From Flavobacteriales bacterium UBA2669 (GTDB taxonomy: Bacteria > Bacteroidota > Bacteroidia > Flavobacteriales_E > Vicingaceae): a stretch of DNA of 64,000 nucleotides. The translations under genes were made by a program, and so were the position numbers. Positions 52,082 through 61,301 of the stretch are shown here, piece after piece; the stretch's first letter is position 1; every line of letters begins with the position of its first letter. Below the pieces are notes generated by a model. That model made no database searches. It worked only from the letters and a program-made list of their open reading frames with translations, and was not told the origin of the DNA. The stretch is taken from NCBI GenBank assembly GCA_002359215.1, contig DEMN01000013.1, positions 62,001 through 126,000 of the forward strand. Direction: 5' to 3'.

Positions 52082-53812
52082 TTAAAAACTATAGGTTAGT
52101 CCTCCTAAAATATTAAATCGTTGTGTTGCATAATCTTGATATCTTTCATATTCAACAGAACCAATATTCATAAAGTTAATAAAAGCTGATAGTTTTTTGG
52201 TGTACCTGTATTCAAAACCAACATTTACATCTACCAAACCACCTAATTCTTTTGCTTCGGGGGTTGTAATTATTCCTTCTGTAGTTGCAGTTGTAGTATA
52301 TATTTTAGCATATTGTTTTCCTAATACAAACACATCTAACCGTACCAAAATTTTATCTGACAAATCATAAATTCCGGATACCATAGTTTTAAACTCGGGC
52401 TTGTGCCATACTTCTAATTCTTTTGCTGCTTCATAAGCAAAATAGTCTGCAGTAAATAACACTTTTATTTTTTCTAATTTCTGATAAGCTATTTCTGCAT
52501 TTATGTTAAAGAACGTGATTTCATCATAAATTACATTAAATTTATTTTGAAGTACTGTAGCATGCTCTTTTACATACAATGGTTGATTGTCTATCTTTTG
52601 CTTACTCACACTTGTTTTAAAGCTAATTTTATCACTTATACTTCCTCTAATTCCACCATAAACATCATACTTCTGATTGCTGTTTAATACTCCTAAAACA
52701 TCCGCATTTACAAAAGGGTTTTCTGCAAAAAAAGTATTGAAGTTGTTATTTATAATTCCTCCTTTTATTCCAACATAGGGAATAATAATATCATCAACAA
52801 TATTGTATTTAAACTCAGCTATAGGATAAAAATGAAAATCGTTTTCTTCTTCTAATAATTGTTGAGAGTTAACAAACAAACCTGCTCCTAAGTTAAATTT
52901 CCACTTACTGGTTTGCGTACTTATTTGCGGAATTAATCCTACAGATGTAGTACTTTTAAGTTCTAAATCATTCGTAAGTTTATTGTAGTTCACTTTTACA
53001 CCTAACTCGTACAATTCTCTTTTGTGGTATTTGTTAAACCTACCATCAACCTGAATGTTATTTTCACTAACTCCAAAAACATCTTTTAAATGATAGTATT
53101 TCATATCCGCATTATAATCGAATTGATTGGTATCGGTAAAGTTTCTCGAAAGACTAAAAACACCTGTATATTTATTTAATAACTGCTGCTGTATTCCTTC
53201 CGATGGAGTGTATTGAACAGGTAAACTATCCGGAATACCATAATAATGAACGACATTTCTATCGTAATCAAACCCTAATTTCCATGTAAATTGTCTGGAA
53301 AACTTTTTACCATACAAACCAAAATGATTATCACTAAAAGCAGATCTTCCTATATCTTTTAATCCTGAAGAAGATAAATGTCCCGCATGAACTCCCCACG
53401 CATAATCTCTATTTCTGGTAGCATTATAAAACACATCTGCCACAGTTGTTCCATTGGTTCCGTATCCAACTTTTGCATAGCCTCTATATAATTTTGTTAA
53501 AGGTTCTCCAACTACTTTAGCATGTTTAATGGTATCAATATTAAATGAAATAGGCATGTTTTTCTCCAAAAATGAATATCTCAGTTGAGGAATAATTTTA
53601 AAAGTATCCTGAATAACAGGGTTGCTTTTAATTTTATGCGCTTCATTTAAAAATGGTTTATATTCTTCAACATTAATTACAGTTGTTGAGTCTAAACTTG
53701 AGTTTTGAGCTTGAGTAAAAACCATGCTAAAACACATCGACAAAAGCAACCATCCTTTTGTGTATGGAGAAAGTAATCTATTGCTGTTTTTGTTACTCAT
53801 TTGGTTCTTCAT
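52082..53812 (-). CDS. Outer-membrane beta-barrel protein, TonB-receptor-like, paired with the TPR gene
   Basis: 576 aa from ATG 53812; ATGs at 53866 and 53800 are alternatives. The 53866 start would place a basic stretch (KKKKLKKKL) before the signal peptide and is less likely. The signal peptide covers the hydrophobic WLLLSMCFSMVFTQAQ. Then a short periplasmic segment and about twelve or more amphipathic strands (GYAKVGYGTNGTTVADVFYN, WGVHAGHLSSSG, FTWKLGFDYDRNVVHYYGIP), ending in a Phe (FNILGGLTYSF), the barrel-assembly signal. No plug domain is seen, so it is not a full TonB receptor. The start overlaps the TPR gene. Confidence 0.75.
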   Translation of the reverse strand: MKNQMSNKNSNRLLSPYTKGWLLLSMCFSMVFTQAQNSSLDSTTVINVEEYKPFLNEAHKIKSNPVIQDTFKIIPQLRYSFLEKNMPISFNIDTIKHAKVVGEPLTKLYRGYAKVGYGTNGTTVADVFYNATRNRDYAWGVHAGHLSSSGLKDIGRSAFSDNHFGLYGKKFSRQFTWKLGFDYDRNVVHYYGIPDSLPVQYTPSEGIQQQLLNKYTGVFSLSRNFTDTNQFDYNADMKYYHLKDVFGVSENNIQVDGRFNKYHKRELYELGVKVNYNKLTNDLELKSTTSVGLIPQISTQTSKWKFNLGAGLFVNSQQLLEEENDFHFYPIAEFKYNIVDDIIIPYVGIKGGIINNNFNTFFAENPFVNADVLGVLNSNQKYDVYGGIRGSISDKISFKTSVSKQKIDNQPLYVKEHATVLQNKFNVIYDEITFFNINAEIAYQKLEKIKVLFTADYFAYEAAKELEVWHKPEFKTMVSGIYDLSDKILVRLDVFVLGKQYAKIYTTTATTEGIITTPEAKELGGLVDVNVGFEYRYTKKLSAFINFMNIGSVEYERYQDYATQRFNILGGLTYSF

Positions 53813-56800
53813 TTTTAGGTTGGTTAATTTCTTCTTCAATTTTTTCTTCTTCGTAAAACAAGTCATCTAACTTTACATTGTCGTATAATTTTAATTCTAT
53901 CTCTTCTTCCTCTTGTTTTTCTCTCTGGCTTTCTTGAGCTTCAATAATGTTTAATTTTTCTGTAGCTGTAGATACCAATTCCGGGTATTTACTATTATCC
54001 TTAACATTCTTCAGTGTAATTTTTGCTTGAAATAAATCTTCTTTAGCAACATAATTATCCGCCAATAAAATCAATGATTTTCCTATCCAAAAATCGTAAG
54101 ATGGAAAGGTTTTTATTAAACTAAAGACTTCCGATTCGCACAAATCATTGTCTCCTCTCATATATAAAATATTAGCTACATTGTATTTTGCTTCTACTCC
54201 AAATTTGTTTTTTGCTGTTGCTGCTGTAGTAAACTCTTTAAAAGCCAAATTATAATCATCTTTTCTAATGGCAGTTTTACCGTAAATTAAATGTGTTTCT
54301 GCTAACAGATTAGCATTATTATTATCTTTATTTATAATTAACTCGCAGTATTTTATCGTATTGTCATTGTTTTCCAATTCAAAATTTAAACGCATTTGTT
54401 CTACCTGGGCCAAAAATACATTCTCTTGCATATCAGCCAAATATTCTAGCTTACTGAAATAGTTTAATGCATCTTCTGTTTTACCTAACTCTTTACTCAG
54501 TTTGGCTGCATTAAGCAACGCATCTTCAGTAAAAGCATTTTTTGGATACTTTATTACTTCACTAAAATCTAACAATGCTTCATTTTTAAAACCTGCTTTT
54601 CTTTCGCAAACAGCTTTGTAGTAATGTGCCTGAATTTTATAATTTCCGTTAGGATATTTCTCTAAGTATTTAGTAAAATCATTCGTTGCTTTATTACAAT
54701 CTCCACTCATATAGTTATTCTCAGCAACTTCAAAATAATCTTTATCCATTACCAATTGAGTTGAGTCTACATTATTTAATCCAGCCAAATAATTTTCATA
54801 TTGAGTAATATCCCCTTTATCAATATAGATTTTCTTAATGGTACTAAGTGCTTGTCTAGCCTCTTCCGTCCCAGAATAATCATCTACCACTTTCTTAAAA
54901 GAAGCTAATGCCTTATCATCTTCCTTTTTATTATAATAAATCAACCCTCTTTTTAATAACGCTTTACTAATATAAGTACTATTTGGATGTTCATTAATCA
55001 GTAAATTAAAGTTAGCCAGAGCCAAGTCATTTTTATTTCTCTCTTGCTGAGTCTTTCCTAATTCATAAATGGCATCATCTAACAAATGAGAAGCTTGTTT
55101 TTGGTTAATCAACGTATTTAATAAATTAATTTTATCATCGTAATTCCCCATAACACCATTTGCAACTGCACTTTGGTAAAGTGAATATTCTAATTGATAA
55201 ACTCCCATCATAGCTGCTTTATCGTAAAATTCTGTTGCCGATTTATATTCTTTATTAATGAAAAAACAATCTCCTATTCTATTCAACGCATCATTTTTTG
55301 TTTTAGACTTACCTGTTTTATCATTTTGAATATATTTTCTAAACCAGCTTTGAGCATTCTCATATTCTTTTAATTTAAAATAAGAATAACCTAAATTATA
55401 ATGCGCTTCATTATAAAATGAATAGGCAATAGCATTTGGCTCATAAATTACTTTTTTATAAAGGGCAATAGCATCGCTATAAGCATCTAATCTGTAATTG
55501 GCTTCTGCTTTCCAAAAAGTATTTTTAATTTTTAAATCGCCCAATATGGGGTATTTATCAGACTTATCAAAATGTATAATAGCACTAGCATAGTTTTGAT
55601 TGTTAAATAATTCTACACCTCTGTAGTGAGCTATTTTCTGATAAGCTTCTTGTAATTGGAAATCTAATTTTTTAATGTTTTCTAGCGATTCTAAAGCAGC
55701 TTTGTAGTTTTTGGTAGTAAAATAAACAGCAACCAAGAATTCATAAGCATCATTTAGTTTAGTTGAATTTGGATAGGTATTAATGAATTTTTCAAAAGCT
55801 CTTATCGCATCATTAAATGGATGAAAAGATAATTCGTAAGAAATTTTAGCAAAACTAAAAAGAGCATCTTCCTGAATTTGAGCATCAAAATCGATTACCG
55901 CTGCTTCTCTAAACGAACTTTGTGCCTGACGTTTTTCTCCGAGTTTAAGGTAACACTCTGCCAAATGGTAATGAGCAACTTGAGATAAACTATCACTTTT
56001 AAAAACAGCCTTTTTCAACCAAGGCAACGCTTCATTGCAACTATCCGCTTTAAAATAAGCATAGCCTAACTGGTAATAGTCTCCTCTATTGGCTTCATAA
56101 GGCTTTTCTTTAATATATTTGTTAAGATAAGGAATAGCTTTATTAAACTTATCGGTTCTATAATAAGCATCTCCAATTAAACGAGAAATCTCTCCTACTC
56201 TTTTAGGAATTGCGGTATCTAACAATGCCGGAGCATAAGCAATAAGCTGCTCATAGTTTTCTTGTAAATAATAAATTTGAGTAATATAATAAGGAACTAT
56301 GGGCGAAAATTTTTCATCATTTTTAATCATTAAAAAAGTTTGCAAAGCAGCTTCATATTTACCTTGCAAGTAAGCAATATGTGCGTAATAATATTTGGCA
56401 GCAGCACTATATGCATTATCCGTATCCTTAATTTCAAAAAAAGCTGCCGAAGCTTTTTCTAAATTTTCTTCTTCAAAATAACTGTATCCTTTTTTAAAAT
56501 AATATTCCGCTTTATCTTCTTCCGATAAATCATACACATCAATCAACTCGAGCCACTGCAGAGTTTTATCATATTTCTTTTTTCTAAAATAATACCTGCC
56601 TAAATGAAAATGAGCCAATTTCACTTTCGGACTTTCAGGGTATTTAAGTACAAACTCAATCAATAACGCCTCTGCATCATCATTAAAAAGCTCTAAACCA
56701 CATAGTGCATGATAGTACGAAGCATTTACTACCATTTCAGATTTTTTATCTGAAGTGCTTTTTATTATCTTTTCAAAAGTCTCTTGAGCAGCACTAAATT

Positions 56801-56933
56801 TTTCTTTATCATACAGCTCTAAAGCCTTATTGTATTCTAAATTATCATGAGTATAAATGGTTGTTTTCTGAGCAATAACTATTGAAACTGCACTTAAAAC
56901 CACACATAAAATTAAAATTCGTTTTAATACCAT
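53793..56933 (-). CDS. Large secreted/periplasmic tetratricopeptide repeat protein
   Basis: 1046 aa. Signal peptide at 1-21 (ILILCVVLSAVSIVIAQ). About 20 or more TPR-type units fill residues 30-1000, for example LEYNKALELYDKEKFSAAQE, AKYYYAHIAYLQGKYEAALQ, AHYNLGYSYFKLKEYENAQS and AHYYKAVCERKAGFKNEALL. The C-terminus is very acidic with Glu/Lys runs (KQEEEEIELKLYDNVKLDDL, EEKIEEEINQPK). It is likely periplasmic and a scaffold for an outer-membrane complex with the barrel protein encoded in overlap downstream. No catalytic domain. Divergent from ftsE (187 bp). Confidence 0.85.
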   Translation of the reverse strand: MVLKRILILCVVLSAVSIVIAQKTTIYTHDNLEYNKALELYDKEKFSAAQETFEKIIKSTSDKKSEMVVNASYYHALCGLELFNDDAEALLIEFVLKYPESPKVKLAHFHLGRYYFRKKKYDKTLQWLELIDVYDLSEEDKAEYYFKKGYSYFEEENLEKASAAFFEIKDTDNAYSAAAKYYYAHIAYLQGKYEAALQTFLMIKNDEKFSPIVPYYITQIYYLQENYEQLIAYAPALLDTAIPKRVGEISRLIGDAYYRTDKFNKAIPYLNKYIKEKPYEANRGDYYQLGYAYFKADSCNEALPWLKKAVFKSDSLSQVAHYHLAECYLKLGEKRQAQSSFREAAVIDFDAQIQEDALFSFAKISYELSFHPFNDAIRAFEKFINTYPNSTKLNDAYEFLVAVYFTTKNYKAALESLENIKKLDFQLQEAYQKIAHYRGVELFNNQNYASAIIHFDKSDKYPILGDLKIKNTFWKAEANYRLDAYSDAIALYKKVIYEPNAIAYSFYNEAHYNLGYSYFKLKEYENAQSWFRKYIQNDKTGKSKTKNDALNRIGDCFFINKEYKSATEFYDKAAMMGVYQLEYSLYQSAVANGVMGNYDDKINLLNTLINQKQASHLLDDAIYELGKTQQERNKNDLALANFNLLINEHPNSTYISKALLKRGLIYYNKKEDDKALASFKKVVDDYSGTEEARQALSTIKKIYIDKGDITQYENYLAGLNNVDSTQLVMDKDYFEVAENNYMSGDCNKATNDFTKYLEKYPNGNYKIQAHYYKAVCERKAGFKNEALLDFSEVIKYPKNAFTEDALLNAAKLSKELGKTEDALNYFSKLEYLADMQENVFLAQVEQMRLNFELENNDNTIKYCELIINKDNNNANLLAETHLIYGKTAIRKDDYNLAFKEFTTAATAKNKFGVEAKYNVANILYMRGDNDLCESEVFSLIKTFPSYDFWIGKSLILLADNYVAKEDLFQAKITLKNVKDNSKYPELVSTATEKLNIIEAQESQREKQEEEEIELKLYDNVKLDDLFYEEEKIEEEINQPKNEEPNE

Positions 56934-57084
56934 TAGTTTATTCCCAATTTAATGATTGTATTTGGTAAAATTAGAACGTAAACTTGAGTTTGAGACATGC
57001 GTCCATCCAAGTTTTCAACGTTGTAGTGTTGACATTATTTTTTTAAAATCAGGCAATTGATAAGCACAATCGTCAAATAATAAA

Positions 57085-57092
57085 TAAATTTG
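57085..57092 (+). promoter_or_regulatory. -7 box (TAAATTTG) of ftsE
   Basis: Perfect TAnnTTTG match 28 bp upstream of the ftsE ATG. The nearest TTG upstream is 25 bp away, longer than usual, so the -33 element is weak or absent. Confidence 0.45.
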
Positions 57093-57120
57093 TTCCTTTA
57101 TTCATAACTATATAATTAGC

Positions 57121-57849
57121 ATGATTATTTCAATTGAAAACGCAAAAATTTTCCAAAAACAAAGTTTAATCCTTCAAGATATTTCTATTCAGATAAATAA
57201 AGGAGAATTTGTTTATTTAATAGGTAAAACCGGTTCTGGTAAAAGTAGCTTGCTTAAAACTTTGTATGGTGATTTACCTCTAAAAGAAGGAACAGCAAGT
57301 GTTTGCGATTTTGATTTAACCAAGCTTAAAAAGAGCCAAATTCCTTTTTTAAGACGAAAACTTGGTATTGTTTTTCAGGATTTTCAGTTGCTTTCAGACA
57401 GAAGTATTCATGACAATTTAAATTTTGTATTAAAAGCTACCGGTTGGAAAGACAAACAAAAAATGAATGAACGAATTGAAGAGGTACTTAAAAGTGTTAG
57501 TTTAACCAACAAAGGTTTTAAATTTCCTCATGAACTTTCCGGTGGTGAACAACAAAGAGTTGTTATCGCTCGTGCTTTACTTAATGAACCAGATTTAATT
57601 TTAGCAGATGAACCAACTGGAAACTTAGACCCAGAAACTTCTGAAGAGATTATCAAACTACTATTTGAAATCAGTAAAAAAGGTAAAGCTATTCTTATGG
57701 CTACTCACGATTATCAGTTAATGCAAAAATTTCCTTCACGAACTATAAAATGCGAAAATAGCACTATATCTGATTCCTCACCAAACAGCTTTATAAAAAC
57801 AGAGTCCACCTATAATACTGATTTACCTCAAGAAGGAAACAATTTATAG
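57121..57849 (+). CDS. ftsE: Cell-division ATP-binding protein
   Basis: 242 aa. Walker A IGKTGSGKSSLLKTL at about 34-48, Q-loop VFQDFQLLSDRSIHDNL, signature LSGGEQQRVVIARALL, Walker B DLILADEPTGNLDPETSEEI and His-loop ATHDY. The sequence fits FtsE, which with FtsX controls peptidoglycan hydrolysis at the septum. No ftsX is adjacent, which is usual in Bacteroidota. Related LolD/MacB-type ATPases are a less likely alternative. Divergent from the TPR gene; followed by a separate promoter. Confidence 0.85.
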   Translation: MIISIENAKIFQKQSLILQDISIQINKGEFVYLIGKTGSGKSSLLKTLYGDLPLKEGTASVCDFDLTKLKKSQIPFLRRKLGIVFQDFQLLSDRSIHDNLNFVLKATGWKDKQKMNERIEEVLKSVSLTNKGFKFPHELSGGEQQRVVIARALLNEPDLILADEPTGNLDPETSEEIIKLLFEISKKGKAILMATHDYQLMQKFPSRTIKCENSTISDSSPNSFIKTESTYNTDLPQEGNNL

Positions 57850-57853
57850 GTAA

Positions 57854-57886
57854 TTTGTTGATTGTTGGAAATTTAATCTATTTTTG
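57854..57886 (+). promoter_or_regulatory. Promoter of the YfiR-like/SpoIIE gene
   Basis: TTTG (57854-57857), a 21-bp spacer and TATTTTTG (57879-57886) match the Bacteroidota -33/-7 layout, just downstream of the ftsE stop and about 110 bp before the next start codon. Confidence 0.55.
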
Positions 57887-57997
57887 AGAACTAGATATAA
57901 AAACTGATAAGACGACCATAAGTAATTTTATCATAAAAAAAGATGGTCTACACTAAAAAGTTACATCTTAACTGATAAAAGTAATTAACCAAAACAG

Positions 57998-59980
57998 ATG
58001 AAAAGGTTTCTAATTATATTATTCTTTCTTTCCTCCTTTGTTTCCTCATTTTCTCAAACAGCAGAAAAAAAAGAGATAGGAGAAAAAAAAGCACTTTTCA
58101 TTTACAACTTTTCTAAATACATAGAATGGCCTAATATTAAAACCCTAAAAGAGTTTAAAATAGGAGTAATGGGAGATGATTATAATTATATCTTTAATGG
58201 GTTAGAAAAAATTGCTTCCGAAAAAAACGTAAATGATATCCCTTTAAAAATTGTAAGAGTTAATTACGATACAAAACTAGATGAACTTCAGGTACTTTAT
58301 TTTGATGATGCTGAAAAATATCCTATTAAAGACATTCAGAAAAAAATAAAAAAAGCGCCTGTTTTATTAGTTAGTGAGCACTATCCTTATGGCCAATCTA
58401 TGATTAATTTTATTATGATAAATGATAAAATTGAATTTGAACTTAATGAAGATAAATGCAATGCTGTTGGTTTAAAAGTAAATATAGCTATAAAAACCAT
58501 TGCCATAAAAACCAAAAGAGATTGGGAATCTTTAACTGAAAAGATGGAAACATTAAGTTTATCTCAAAATGAAAAAGTAGTTATTCAAACCAAAGATTTA
58601 GAAGCTCTTTTAGAACAACAAAAAAAATTAACCTCTGAAATTGCTGCTAATAAATCTATCCTTGAAAATCAAAAAAAAGAATTAGCAGAAAAAGCTGCTA
58701 TGGTTGAAGCATCAAACAAAATGCTTGACGAAAAAAAAGCTACCATACAGCAACAACAAACCAAAATTGCTTTACAAGAAAACAGTTTAAATGATTTAAA
58801 CTTTACTATAACTGCCAAACAAATAAAACTTGCCGAACAACAAGAAATCTTAGAAAAAGAACAAAACAAACTCTTAAAAATTAAAACTCAATTTGCTAAA
58901 ACCGAAAAAGAACTTGCTGAAAAAGAACAATTAGTAAAAGATAACGAAGCTTATATCCAGAATCAATATAAGATTATTGAAACAAAAACTTCTACCATTG
59001 AAGAACAAAAAAATATCATATGGCTTTCTGTAATTTTCCTCATAATTGTTTCTATATTGGGATTATTGGCTTATAGAAGTTATAAACTTAAGAAAAAAGC
59101 CAATATACTTATTGTACAGCAAAAGTATGAAATTGAAGCTCAGCACAAAGAAATTAGAGATTCTATAGATTATGCCAAAAGGATACAACAAGCCATTATT
59201 CCTCCAATAAAAATTGTTGAACAACATTTAAAAGATTGCTTTGTAATTTATCAACCCAAGGACGTGGTAAGTGGTGATTTTTATTGGTTAGAAAGCCCTA
59301 CCCTCAACCTTATTGCAAATGAAATAAAGCAACCTGCTAAAAATGATGAAGGAGCTATATTTTTTGCAGCTTGTGATTGCACTGGACATGGAGTTCCGGG
59401 AGCTATGGTGAGTGTAATTTGTAATAATGCTTTAAAAAGAAGTGTTAATGAGTTTAAATTAACAACACCTGGCGAAATCCTTGACAGAACCAGAAAAATT
59501 GTAGTACAAGAATTTGAAAAAAGTGAAGATGATGTTAAAGATGGAATGGATATAGCTCTTTGTAGTCTCAAACTTTCTGAAAAATCAGAATTTTCAGAAA
59601 GTTATGCAACTCTACAATATGCCGGAGCTAACAACTCGCTTTATATTATTTCTAAAAATACAGCTGGTGAAAATGAACTTATTGAAATTAAGCCAGACAA
59701 ACAACCCATTGGTAAAGTTGATGCCCCCACTCCATTTACTACCCACTCCATTTCTTTAAAAAAAGGCGATACTATTTATGTGTTTACTGATGGGTATGCC
59801 GATCAGTTTGGTGGAGAAAAAGGCAAAAAAATGATGTACAAACCTTTTAAAAACTTGCTTTTAAGCATTCAGGATAAAAACATGAGTGAACAAAAAAAAA
59901 TTTTGGAAAAACACTTTAAAGAATGGAAAGGCGGTTTAGAACAAGTAGATGATGTTTGTATTCTCGGTGTAAGAATTTAA
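57998..59980 (+). CDS. YfiR-like (DUF4154) sensor fused to a SpoIIE/PP2C phosphatase
   Basis: 660 aa. Signal peptide 1-19 (FLIILFFLSSFVSSFSQ). Residues about 25-175 are YfiR/DUF4154-like: KALFIYNFSKYIEWPN, FKIGVMGDDYNYIFNGLEKI, ILLVSEHYP-like VLLVSEHYPYGQSMINF and NAVGLKVNIAI. About 185-340 is a long coiled coil (Lys/Glu/Gln rich); a membrane segment is at 341-362 (IIWLSVIFLIIVSILGLLAY). The cytosolic SpoIIE domain, about 395-660, has VVSGDFYWL (about 425), DCTGHGVPGAM (460), YAGANNSLYII, FTDGYADQFGG (598) and DDVCIL (651), with all metal-binding Asp residues. A periplasmic signal would control a Ser/Thr phosphatase. It is monocistronic. Confidence 0.88.
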   Translation: MKRFLIILFFLSSFVSSFSQTAEKKEIGEKKALFIYNFSKYIEWPNIKTLKEFKIGVMGDDYNYIFNGLEKIASEKNVNDIPLKIVRVNYDTKLDELQVLYFDDAEKYPIKDIQKKIKKAPVLLVSEHYPYGQSMINFIMINDKIEFELNEDKCNAVGLKVNIAIKTIAIKTKRDWESLTEKMETLSLSQNEKVVIQTKDLEALLEQQKKLTSEIAANKSILENQKKELAEKAAMVEASNKMLDEKKATIQQQQTKIALQENSLNDLNFTITAKQIKLAEQQEILEKEQNKLLKIKTQFAKTEKELAEKEQLVKDNEAYIQNQYKIIETKTSTIEEQKNIIWLSVIFLIIVSILGLLAYRSYKLKKKANILIVQQKYEIEAQHKEIRDSIDYAKRIQQAIIPPIKIVEQHLKDCFVIYQPKDVVSGDFYWLESPTLNLIANEIKQPAKNDEGAIFFAACDCTGHGVPGAMVSVICNNALKRSVNEFKLTTPGEILDRTRKIVVQEFEKSEDDVKDGMDIALCSLKLSEKSEFSESYATLQYAGANNSLYIISKNTAGENELIEIKPDKQPIGKVDAPTPFTTHSISLKKGDTIYVFTDGYADQFGGEKGKKMMYKPFKNLLLSIQDKNMSEQKKILEKHFKEWKGGLEQVDDVCILGVRI

Positions 59981-60064
59981 TTAAACTCTTACATCTTACC
60001 TAAAAATTAAAAATGGCTGCCAAGTATATCGACAACCACTTTTAAAACTAAAACTATGAAATAT

Positions 60065-60089
60065 AATTAAAAAACTTACTTTTTTAATT
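60065..60089. terminator. Weak AT-only hairpin between convergent genes
   Basis: aattaaaaaa and ttttttaatt with a 5-nt loop. The stem is A:T only, overlaps the stop codon of the minus-strand gene at 60084, and may serve as a weak bidirectional terminator. Confidence 0.3.
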
Positions 60090-60635
60090 ATTCGTTTGAA
60101 CCACAACATCATTACCCGTAGTGGTTGGATTTGCTTGAACTCTTACTCTTTGATATTCTACTAATTTATCTTCGTAGTAACGCTCATATTCTTGTTCATC
60201 TTCAATAAAGTCATTCACTTTATTTTGTAATTTAATTGGCAATTCATTAGTTGATTGATATTCATCTAAGATATTTTTTAACTTTCTTCTATTATATTTT
60301 TGGTTTACAATTAACCCATTAATAAAGAGTGGAGTTGAAGCTGCCATTAATCCAATACCAATTGGCGGAATTATAACAGCTACAGCAGTTGAAAGTGGCA
60401 AAAATGACATTTGACCTTTTGCCGAATTTTCTCTTTTATCGAAAAATATTTCAATAACGGCTAAAGAAGTATCGTTCGCCCCATACTGGTTAACAAACTC
60501 ATCATAATTTAACTTATGTTCTTTTTTAGCTTTTATTTGCTTATTATTTTTGGCACTTTTACTTTTATTATTGTTACCTGCAACAACAAAAAGTTGTACA
60601 CTTACTAAGATGGATACTAATATTAATTTTTTCAT
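60084..60635 (-). CDS. Hypothetical exported protein
   Basis: 183 aa. Signal peptide 1-19 (LILVSILVSVQLFVVAG), then a Lys/Asn-rich stretch (NNNKSKSAKNNKQIKAKKEH). A conserved-looking part LNYDEFVNQYGANDTSLAVI precedes a hydrophobic glycine/proline-rich segment at about 79-109 (LSTAVAVIIPPIGIGLMAAS) that could span a membrane. The C-terminal half is charged and helical (NKVNDFIEDEQEYERYYEDK). Not recognised. It has a TACTTTTG -7 box on the minus strand at 60683-60690. Convergent with the SpoIIE gene. Confidence 0.6.
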   Translation of the reverse strand: MKKLILVSILVSVQLFVVAGNNNKSKSAKNNKQIKAKKEHKLNYDEFVNQYGANDTSLAVIEIFFDKRENSAKGQMSFLPLSTAVAVIIPPIGIGLMAASTPLFINGLIVNQKYNRRKLKNILDEYQSTNELPIKLQNKVNDFIEDEQEYERYYEDKLVEYQRVRVQANPTTTGNDVVVQTNN

Positions 60636-60682
60636 GATTTTATGTTTTAAAGTTTATATAATTTTTGTTTGAATGTATGAAT

Positions 60683-60690
60683 CAAAAGTA
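60683..60690 (-). promoter_or_regulatory. -7 box (TACTTTTG) for the hypothetical exported protein
   Basis: Perfect TAnnTTTG match on the minus strand, 47 bp upstream of the ATG at 60635. A TTTT, 19 bp further upstream, may be a weak -33 element. Confidence 0.5.
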
Positions 60691-61301
60691 GGCTGATTAT
60701 AAGGTTTTTAAAACGGCATTATACCTATTTTGTAAAATATTAATACTATATTTTTAAGTCTGTAAATTGATAGTTTTTACTTCTATTTTCGTGAAATACA
60801 GAGGAAGTTTGTGATAAAAATTCACATTGAATAAGTATTTTTTGTAGTACAGTAGATGTAGTAATACTGTGCTTAAAAAGATGTAAATAGTAATTATCTA
60901 CTCAATTACCACATTCATTTTAAGATTAATAGATAACAACAAACAATAAATACATTATTACAAATAACTTTAGTTCAGTTATTTATGCTATTAACTATTA
61001 AAAAAAGATATGAAATTGCTTTATTTTATAATTACATTTTTGAAAATACAATATCAACTTTTCCATTAAAGTTTATTTTAAATATTAAAATAAAAAATGA
61101 CACACTTTTAAACGGTTTCTGCTAAATAATTGAAACGGATATTTTCTAATCCAATGATTTTTACAAAATAAATTGAATAAACTAACTAAAATTTAGCTAT
61201 AAAAAACGTGTGAATTTTCGTGAATTGTTTTAAAATAAAACCAATCAAATAATCTAATTTTAGTAACTTCGCAGCCTTAAAAAAATTCAATACAATTAAT
61301 T
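60691..61301. other. Long AT-rich non-coding region upstream of thrS
   Basis: No ORF of note and no tRNA are visible. It holds short inverted pieces (tagtacagta/tactgtgcta-like at about 60846-60873, and ggtttc...gaaac at about 61114-61134) and near its end a TAACTTCG (61264-61271) that resembles a -7 box, 31 bp before the thrS start. A long 5' leader or small RNA is possible but not shown. Confidence 0.4.

Noticed and set aside
52082..53812. TonB-dependent receptor
   Set aside because: No TonB box or plug domain before the strands, and at about 576 aa it is shorter than usual for such receptors.
61110..61140. CRISPR-like or tracr-like repeat (ggtttc...gaaac)
   Set aside because: Only one imperfect hairpin, with no repeated units or spacers and no cas genes.
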